From the NCBI GenBank assembly GCA_008828725.1, contig MEHQ01001746.1:721675-785674 (forward strand): a DNA stretch of 64,000 nt. The letters run 5' to 3'. Below are positions 56,618 to 64,000 of the stretch, piece after piece. Below the pieces are notes generated by a model, which saw only the letters and a program-made list of their open reading frames with translations, was not told where the DNA came from and ran no database searches. Made by a program: the position numbers and the translations under genes. This stretch comes from Saccharina japonica. Taxonomy: Eukaryota > Sar > Phaeophyceae > Laminariales > Laminariaceae. Position 1 is the stretch's first letter. The number at the start of each line of letters is the position of its first letter.

Positions 56618-57862
56618 TCAAAAGAAACACTCAGCTTTAACATGAACTGAGGGGCCCCTTTCTGGACCGTAGGATGGGTTACGACTACTTCTCCTTCTGC
56701 GAGCCCTTTCGACAGTGCACACAAGGCCGCTCTCGATGGGGCCGTGATCGTCGCAGTGGGTAGGCTGCTTCATATTGGGTCCCCAGCGCGAAACACTTCT
56801 ACAGCCCTTGGCCTTGCAAAAAGCTCCGAAGTTGACAACCGGAATGCCTAAGATATCGCCCTTATGGTGCCGGCACGTAGTGCCCTTACCGTCGGTCAGC
56901 ACACCCCAGGTAGGTCGCCTCAGGCAGGAGGTGTGGGAGCATCGTATGATAATGACGTTTATCATGCCGTCCTCAGCATGTTGTTTGCAGTACGCCGCCG
57001 TCTTGCTGTCATTAACGTTATAGCTCGCTATTCTCGTGCAGGAACCATGTAAACAAAACCTGCTACGAACGTTCACCATGTTATGTTCTGCATGTTGCTT
57101 GCAGTACGCCGGCATCTTGCTGCCCTCAACATTAAAGCTCGGCCCCGTTGTGCAGGAGTCATGAAAGCAGCGCCTGCTTACAAGATCCACCATGCCTTCC
57201 TGAGCATGCGGCTTACAGTACGCCGGCGTCTTGCTGCCCTCGACATTAAAGCAAGGGTGCGTCGTGCAGGCGCCATGTAAACAATACCTCCTGCAAATAT
57301 TCACCATGCCATCTGCAGCGTGTTGTTTGCAGTACGCCGCCGTCTTGCTACCCTCGACATTGAACTTTGGTGTAGTCGTACAGGAGACATGTAAGCAATG
57401 CTTGCTTTTGACATCAACCATTCCATCTTTAGCGTGTTTCTTACAATACGCCGGCGTCTTCTTGCTCACAACATTAAAGTTCGGCCACTTCGTGCAGGAG
57501 TCATGTAAGCAATGCCGTCTACAAATGTTCACCATGCCCTCCTCGGCATGTTGTTCGCAGTACGCCGCCTTCTTGATGCCCTTGGCATTAAAGGTCGGTT
57601 CCGTACGACAGGAGTCGTGTAAGCAGCCCTTGCCATTAACATGAACCATTCCGTCTCCAGCATGTTGCTTGCAGTACTCCGGTGCCTGGCTGCCCTGAAA
57701 ATTAAACTTCGGCCGTTTGGTACAGGAGTCGTGTAAGCAACACCTGGTCACGACATCGACCATGCCGTCCTCAGCATGTTGCTTGCAGTACACCCCCGTC
57801 TTAGCGCCCTCGGTGTTGAAGCTTGCTACCTTCTTACAGGTGGCATGTAGACAACGTCTCAT
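56618..57862 (-). CDS. EsV-1-7 repeat protein, compact form (8 units plus C-terminal module)
   Basis: The start is taken at ATG 57,862; the frame extends three codons further without an ATG. The 414-aa product is Met-Arg-Arg, eight intact 38-aa units (residues 4-307), then a 107-aa module. The module has a first motif with WGVLTD (C-X4-C-X16-C-X2-H), H-X15, a second motif ending KQPTHCDDH (C-X4-C-X15-C-X2-H), GLVCTV, a basic cluster and RRSSRNPSYG. The module is closely similar to that of the 9,101 gene, so this is probably the clearest minimal version of the design. Most units start CLHDSC rather than CSHDSC. It lacks the ATCTTCGGT leader of the other three loci and lies outside the inverted duplication. 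Confidence 0.9.
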   Translation of the reverse strand: MRRCLHATCKKVASFNTEGAKTGVYCKQHAEDGMVDVVTRCCLHDSCTKRPKFNFQGSQAPEYCKQHAGDGMVHVNGKGCLHDSCRTEPTFNAKGIKKAAYCEQHAEEGMVNICRRHCLHDSCTKWPNFNVVSKKTPAYCKKHAKDGMVDVKSKHCLHVSCTTTPKFNVEGSKTAAYCKQHAADGMVNICRRYCLHGACTTHPCFNVEGSKTPAYCKPHAQEGMVDLVSRRCFHDSCTTGPSFNVEGSKMPAYCKQHAEHNMVNVRSRFCLHGSCTRIASYNVNDSKTAAYCKQHAEDGMINVIIIRCSHTSCLRRPTWGVLTDGKGTTCRHHKGDILGIPVVNFGAFCKAKGCRSVSRWGPNMKQPTHCDDHGPIESGLVCTVERARRRRSSRNPSYGPERGPSVHVKAECFF

Positions 57863-57869
57863 TATATCC

Positions 57870-59213
57870 AAATACGTCGATTATGCTGAAATTCCTGGGG
57901 AAGCCGAGCAGAAACGGTGGCACGAGAAAACGGGCGTGGGTCAAAATATGTAAAACTCCCGACTTATGACACAAGAAGAAACTAAGACTTTTTTACGACC
58001 GCGCAGACGTGAACCCTAGCCATTTCAAATGAGTATCACCAATACGTTGGTATGCATGTACAGCGGTTGCACACTGAAAACCCAACTGACAATCCCGATC
58101 GTACCTAAAAATATGACACAACTTTAAGGTTGCGTTGTTCATGCTCAACTCCCAGCTGCGATACTTTGCTCCTGGCGAAACTGGAACGGGGGAAAGTCAT
58201 ACACGTACCTTTGTGTAAATCTGAATGGTTAGAACTACGACGTGAAAGCATGTAATGTGTACCACTGTCTGCCCTCCCTGGGTAGTTTGCAGTACTATAA
58301 CTCATTGGTCGGGTACTAGGGCACCGCCGTCGTGCATCCGCATTGCCATGACCCTATGATGCTATATCACGCAGCAGCAAGAACATGCTAGAAACAAACG
58401 TGGGTACGGTGATCGCACATCCTAGCACCACAGCGATTTTAGGGCAGTGTCACGGCCAGGCTCGTTTTAGAGATGAATAAGTACGGTGGTATTGATGGGC
58501 GACCGCACGTTTGGGAACGTGGAAGACACTCACCAGTAAACAACTATGTTTTGAGGCAGTAATGTGGCTCGGTAAAGTCACTCACGCAACGAATTTCTAA
58601 GGCAGCCATCAGCACTTGGAGCCAACATACTGGTGGATCTGCATTTCAGGCACGCCATGCAACGATGGAAGGTACGTTACCACACCACTACTTATAGCTG
58701 CAAAATACAACCTGACGGACTGCTGGTTCCGTTCACTGGTGATGTAATGGACAGACACCGGACACAAAAAAGTAGTAAAACAGAGAGATATCACCACCAA
58801 GGCCTTCGTGTGTCGAGCACAGCGGACAAGGGGCGGTATCATTTTGTTACCACATACCTGGTACATGCTAGCAGATATATGTTTGACCGCATTTCCGGTA
58901 AAATGTGTACTTATAAAAAATGCCCGCAAAACTAAACGACACTCGAACCTGTGCTCAGTGTAGGGTACCTTTACACCTGGTGTCTAGCAGGCGATTCGTG
59001 TTGAACAACCGTCACACATTTTCCTCACAGATTGAGTGTGCAGGCGAAAACAAACCTCCACGTCAAATCGTTTTGTTGGCTGAGCGCTGCTTACGCGAAT
59101 AATCGATAAACGTCATACATAGACGGACACCAACGTCTTACGCTTGGTAACACCAGCGCAGTGCGCCAGCATGACAATCAATCGCAACAACTGCGTAGCG
59201 CATGCTCGACATT
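57870..59213. other. Gene-free interval upstream of the compact EsV-1-7 gene
   Basis: No gene is recognised. The first few hundred bases are the promoter region of the minus-strand gene; no promoter element can be assigned. Confidence 0.4.
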
Positions 59214-59461
59214 GACGCGTGCTACGATAAAAGTAGCAATTTCTGGCTGAATCGGTTTCTGAACGGTCGGGCTCCTTAACTCGAAATCGTCGGACGTTTA
59301 GTCTCGTGTTGCAATTTGTTTAAGAGTAGACTCAGGTCATGAGGTTGTTCATCGGAAATCACTTTCAATCTCCTCCAAAACCCTTTTTCCGGTGACGTAC
59401 GGAGCTCCTCCAGTCAGGAGCTCCGAAAAAACGTGGAGCAACCTCCACCGTAGCATGCGTC
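59214..59461. mobile_element. MITE-like TIR element, copy 3 (248 bp, inverted, TSD CATT)
   Basis: The left end GACGCGTGCTACGATAAAAG and the complement of the right end GACGCATGCTACGGTGGAGG form the TIR. The direct repeat CATT flanks it (59,210-59,213 and 59,462-59,465). The interior is the reverse complement of copies 1 and 2 with more divergence, including the internal GGAGCTCC hairpin. Confidence 0.8.
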
Positions 59462-60689
59462 CATTGAACTATAAACTCTATGGTTTGCTATCTGCTAAAA
59501 ACCATCGGTCGGTGGGCCGAACCCATCCGCTGTCCCCATCTTGGCACCAAGTATAACCGAACCCTGACTTGAGAGCACAGATATTGTTACTTTTCCAAGC
59601 GTAGCATATTCGTATTGTATCTACTTAGCTCTGCGGGTTCGACCAAGACGCTCTCATTTTAATGTGGCAACGGTACGAGCGCGCAAAACGGGTTATCATG
59701 AGCATGAACGTGGACGATCTGTTGCTACTGATGCAACGGTACAATCACGCAAAAAGGATTGTCACGAGCACGGAGGTTTAGAAGCTAACCTTCGTAAAAC
59801 TGTCAATACATGGACGTGTTAGTCCAAGAATAACAAATTCTTGGAAACGAACCGCGCTAAACTGACCGGTTGCTCTAAGCTCCATTAAGTTTGAGATGGC
59901 TTTATATTGTGCAATCTGCATGACGTATATCCGGTATTTTCAAGTTACGTCATTTTGACCAGCAACCTCTGTTACATCCTTCTATTACACGGTCTGTCAA
60001 AGATTTGAATCATAGTCAAATATAAAACAATAAAACTTCACGACACTATCAACTTACCCACATTAGGCCTACTGGTTGTTACAGTACTTTGACCAGGGGT
60101 CCAAACCTACCTGTTCAGTGTTTCGAGGGGGTACTCACAACAGCATCAGCGCCACCGACAACAAACAATATTGACATTTTCGCGTTGCAGTCAATGTACG
60201 ATGTGGACTATACAATACCAGGAGGGCGCAGTGCAACCACGTAGTCGAACCAGCTATCGACACCGTGGCTTAGAGAAAGAACCTGAAGGCATTTTCGACA
60301 TCTACCATCCCCATCTCACAAACACACGGTCGCCTAGATCGGTATTAACTCATGCAATATATACATAAGGTGTCGACATATTGAATATCGCCTGACATTA
60401 CAATGCGTACATAACAAACATGCGATTGCTCAGGATGAACATACACAATGTACCATAACATTCGTCGAAGGAAACTATGATTAGGGTAGACCACAGGCAA
60501 AGTCATGGGGCCACCCTTACACCGAATGCACCGACGAGGAACCGGCAAGTACTGAACATATCGACGAGGGGCCGGCATATACCGAATGCACCAACCGGAG
60601 GTCGTCACTTGCTGAACGACTTGGGGGGTGCATATTATAAGGAGGTATATATATATTAGTGTACACTTTGGTGTTGGCACATCGGGATA
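59462..60689. other. Gene-free interval
   Basis: No gene is recognised. The segment 60,480-60,610 shows a short tandem-like repetition (GAGGAACCGGC, GAGGGGCCGGCATAT, CCGGAGGTCG). Confidence 0.35.
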
Positions 60690-60899
60690 TTTACATTTCA
60701 GCCGCGGGGTGGTTTTCGCCCTCTTGGTTGGGCAGCACGAAGGAGGTCCATGTGTACACTACAAGCCAAGCTTGGGTCTCGGGCGAGATCTGTAGAGCGT
60801 GCTCTGCGCATTCAAAGTAGCGTGAGGAAGAGTCTACAGGGACGATAGATAATAACAGGGGTAAGGTACGGACCAACCAAGGCCGACGGAGGGGGGAGG

Positions 60900-61840
60900 G
60901 GGAGAGGTTACAACGCTGTAGGGAATGCTCTACGCTGACTATGTGTGCATTGTACCGCGATCACGAGGAGGTACGAGGGGATGATGACAGTGACCGGGAC
61001 TGCGTGTGTAAGCGTTCCGGCTTACGATCACGGAGGCCAGGGCAGAGATCATGCGCCTGCACACGAAGACTGGGGACAACCTCTCGTTCAACGGTCCAAC
61101 TTGTGGCTATGGCGGGGCTATCAGTGCAAGCCGAGGTCTCAGTGTCGAGGAAACGCGCGTCGACTTCAGAGGGCATGGGCGTGCTTCGGACGGTGTAAGA
61201 CGGGGGGTTATACGACCGCCCAGGTGTATGCTTGCGGTTGGAGGTGCTGCTACTGAAAGCTGAGGTACTCGAAACGGCGCTGTACGGGTGCGTCACGTGG
61301 AGCCCCGGACCAGCTGATTACGCCTGGCTACGGAAGGTCCATCACTGTATAGCCCTTCGAAGCGCGCGAGGACACCATTTCAAGTTGCAACATTTTATCT
61401 TACGCCCGCGCGCTTATCAAGACAGATTCGGAGATAATCGAGGCAAAGGTGCGCAGACGGGGGGTAATCTTCGCTGGTATCGTCGCACGCATGGGAGAGG
61501 GGCGGCTGCCGGGGAGGGTAATGTTTAGAGCGATGGTCGCTGGTAAGGGCTACTCATTGGGACAAGATTAATACTGGACGGGGCGCCTCGAGGGGGACAT
61601 CAACATGATCGGCATCAGGCCAGTACGATGGTGCGAGGCAGCACGGAAGGTCGGCCGGTGGGCCGGAGTAGTGGACGACGGGGCGAAGGCTCTTATGCGG
61701 GTATGGCATGACGCGGAGAGGAATGATGGAGCCAAGCGGCACGCAACGGCTGCGGGTGCAACTGCGACATGGACTGTTGGTACCAACACGCCCAGCGAGG
61801 GGCCTGGGCGGGGGCGTGCCGGGGGGTCTGGCTAGACACC
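60900..61840 (+). pseudogene. Decayed LINE reverse transcriptase, C-terminal part
   Basis: Fragments in shifting frames follow the order of a non-LTR retrotransposon polymerase. GMLYADY (60,922-60,942) is the YADD catalytic box with the second Asp changed to Tyr, preceded by a TAG (60,919-60,921) where such proteins usually have Trp. EIMRLHTKTG and GYGGAIS follow, then LLKAEVLETALYGCVTW and LRKVHH (from about 61,250), then RRRGVIFAGIVARMGEGRLP and VMFRAMVAGKG (about 61,455-61,550), and finally AARKVGRWAGV and WHDAER (61,638-61,730). At least three frameshifts plus stops make it inactive. The family match is by motif recognition only. Confidence 0.8.
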
Positions 61841-61899
61841 TGATGTCTCGGTATGGTCATCATTGTCCTGATGCGTACCTTTCCAGTGCCGAAATAGCT

Positions 61900-62375
61900 A
61901 GCGTAGGGCTGCCCATTCTCCATTGCCTTCTGCATGCCTCCCTTGCCTGCTTTTATTTCGCTTTTCCCGCTTCGTGCATTGGCCCCTTCTTGCTTTCCCC
62001 CTTTGCGTTATATTTATCGATCGTTTTCTCTCACTCTCTCTTGTTCCTGCTTCGCAGCTCTTTTGCTTTTGTATTGTGTGCTTATATCGAACGCGCATGC
62101 GTATAGATAGATAGCTCTCCCAATTGACGGGCTTTCTTTTAGTTTTTTATTCTGTTTTAGGTTTGCTTGTCTGGTCTCCACCCCCCGCGTCTGCTTACCT
62201 ACGTGCGAGTACGCAAGTTTGTGTCCTTGCTGCGTGCTTTCTTGTGTATTCGCTCGTGATGCCGTGCTTCCTTGCCTCTCTCAAACAAACAAATAATATG
62301 TTTTTCGTCGCTTTAATCCTCTTTGTATTTTTTCCTTTTTTGTTGGGATTAGTTTTCCCTTCGGATTGATTCCAC
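61900..62375. other. Pyrimidine-rich tract 3' of the LINE relic
   Basis: The plus strand is C/T-rich with TTTGCTTTT, TCTCTCACTCTCTC and similar runs, giving hydrophobic open frames of 60-80 codons that are not called. Its position straight after the reverse transcriptase frame suggests the element's 3' UTR. Confidence 0.45.
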
Positions 62376-62979
62376 TTTCTCATGGTTGAGGTGCACGATG
62401 TTCCACAGTTATTATGTATATCGTACTGTGTTGTACTTTTGTAGTTTGTGCATTATTTTCCCCTGAGGAATGATCTTACTTCAGGGCATTTGGAGCCTGT
62501 CCTGTGACCAAGGACTATCTTGTTGGGAACACCAGCGACAATGCAAAACCGCACGATTTAATATTCTAGCTCTGCTGCTGCTGTATCAAGTAGTTTCACA
62601 CACCGTCCCACACTATGTCAAGCTCTCTACTCTGTGGCAACGACCGTGTCACAGGAAGCGCACATCACGCTCTTCCTTCTGTGAAGGCATCCGACAGGGC
62701 ATGTTTATGCGTGTGAACTCTACGTTTCCTGTCGACCTACGGACTTGAAACGAACACATCCTCTCAATCAATATGGAATTGATTGCATGCTGCGCAGGGG
62801 GCAGGGCGAAATAAACTAAACCACATTTCCTCGAGATTGTAAAAGCGACTGCGTAGCCACGGCACGCACTACACCAACAGCAGCGGTACAGCGGCCCTAG
62901 AACAGCACCACCACTCTAAACTCTGGCCTTTGCGACAGAGACGGTGCGTTTGTGTTCGTAGGTTGAGTGCAGGGTTTGC

Positions 62980-63440
62980 CAGGAGATACATACGCGCTGG
63001 TTCTCAAGCATACCACCCCAACTTTTGTCAGCCACGAATGTCGCATGCAATAGCAACTCAAATATCAGATATTTGGTATAATACTGACCGCCATGAACAG
63101 TGCAAGAGAGTGACAGCACCATACTTGTTTTCAAGGGTCTAGGACTGGCACTACCGCCGAAATGTAGCGGGACCTTTATAGGCCTTCAAAGAGGCCAGCA
63201 ATAGTCACGCGTTTCTGCAGGTATATGTTAAAGTTCCCCCATCTTTATGTCAGAACGAGCCGCTTCCAGGTTGTCCAAGGTATTTGTATACAAAGTTTCA
63301 CGCAAGTATTCGTTGATCTAACTGCGTATAGTCAATATTAAGTCATGCTTAACGTCAAAAACCTGTGTGATGCTGAAACGAAGTAACGACCAGACGCCGG
63401 AATTTGCACTTTTTACAGCACAACGGTTAAAATATCCACG
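62980..63440. repeat. Dispersed repeat, copy 2 (inverted partner of 38,350-38,830)
   Basis: This is the complement of the 38-kb copy over about 450 bp with many substitutions, from GCTGGTTC near 62,996 to AATATCCACGGCG near 63,431. Beyond it a segment resembling the 38,110-38,150 inverted-repeat arm continues. The remaining 63,450-64,000 has no recognised feature. Confidence 0.6.
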
Positions 63441-64000
63441 GCGTGTTTAAGAGATGAACGCCGAAGGTTTGCACACGCCGCGCTACACGAACGGACGGCT
63501 GGTGGTGCCGCCGTTGAAAATGGAGAAACACGCCCTAGGCTGCTGAGCTGTGCAGCTTTTCCAGTAGTCAATACCCATATCTCGGATCCACGCGTGAAAT
63601 GATGGGCACCAGCTCCTATTTGCTACCGACGTTTGTACGTACTGCACCTACGCGCACAAATACATGCCGTTCAGTCAACTGGAAGGGAAACATTACAATG
63701 CGACAGCTCCTGTGGCTCCACCCGGATCGAGCATATTTTGTGCCAGACGCTATCGCGACTCTCGACATACTCCCTAAATTATTCTATAAAGTATACTGGT
63801 ATTACATGTAATACGTATTGGTTTTAACCGGGTACAGTCTGAACACGCCTTGCTTTAGCCAGCACGGCCGTCATGCTAAAACCGCCGGTTCATCGATATC
63901 GTGTCACCGCTTTCTCATTACACACACGATCATAGAGCGTACATAGTACTCACAACATCAAATACCGTTGAGCACTTACAAGCGTGATATGCCGGGTGGA

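Noticed and set aside
8945..57871. Integrated phaeovirus provirus
   Set aside because: EsV-1-7 proteins do occur in phaeoviruses, but no capsid, polymerase, packaging ATPase, integrase or other viral core gene is visible, and the intergenic DNA is repeat-rich and gene-poor.
24290..62525. Short similarity between 24,341-24,371 and 62,487-62,519 (GGAGCC-GTC--GTGACCA-GGACTAT)
   Set aside because: Only about 30 bases align convincingly, too little to define a repeat family by eye.

Overview
The window reads as nuclear DNA from a eukaryote. Genes are sparse, most of the sequence is non-coding, microsatellites and homopolymer runs are common, and there are LINE, SINE-like, TIR and foldback repeats. 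The only confidently recognised protein family is the EsV-1-7 repeat family: cysteine/histidine units spaced C-X4-C-X16-C-X2-H-X12. From family knowledge these units occur in brown algae (for example IMMEDIATE UPRIGHT of Ectocarpus), in phaeoviruses (EsV-1 gene 7) and in some other algae and stramenopiles. A stramenopile, most likely a brown alga, is the best guess. A virus-derived block cannot be excluded, but no viral core gene is visible.

Layout. 1-9,100 holds repeats (a dispersed repeat with a 3' hairpin, two related inverted-repeat elements, a 42-bp minisatellite) and no gene. 9,101-12,166 is a long intact EsV-1-7 gene (1,021 aa from its likely ATG). 12,428-12,674 is a small TIR element. 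12,805-14,505 (minus) is a second EsV-1-7 locus, cut by stop codons. About 14,506-18,290 is its upstream flank. 18,290-40,190 is repeat-rich DNA with two adjacent foldback elements (27,830-30,765), two further dispersed-repeat copies and a long inverted repeat near 38,130. About 40,190-45,994 holds an inverted copy of the second locus (EsV-1-7 gene on plus, 43,298-45,706, with a decayed C-terminus). 46,000-56,600 is largely gene-free: a cluster of 10-bp palindromes, a C-rich stretch and a tRNA-derived SINE-like element. 56,618-57,862 (minus) is a compact intact EsV-1-7 gene. 59,214-63,440 holds the third TIR element copy, a decayed LINE reverse transcriptase and an inverted copy of the 38-kb repeat.

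How it fits together. The four loci share one plan: ATG, two codons, then a head-to-tail array of 38-aa units starting on the first cysteine, with no spacer or intron. Two intact genes (and a ruined third) end in the same module of two diverged motifs plus a basic tail. Three loci also share a 13-nt leader directly before the ATG. Loci 2 and 3 are the arms of a large inverted duplication. The window therefore appears to show a local family expanding by tandem unit amplification and segmental inversion, and decaying by point nonsense mutations. The function of these proteins cannot be read from the sequence; a zinc-binding or protein-interaction role is a family-level inference only.
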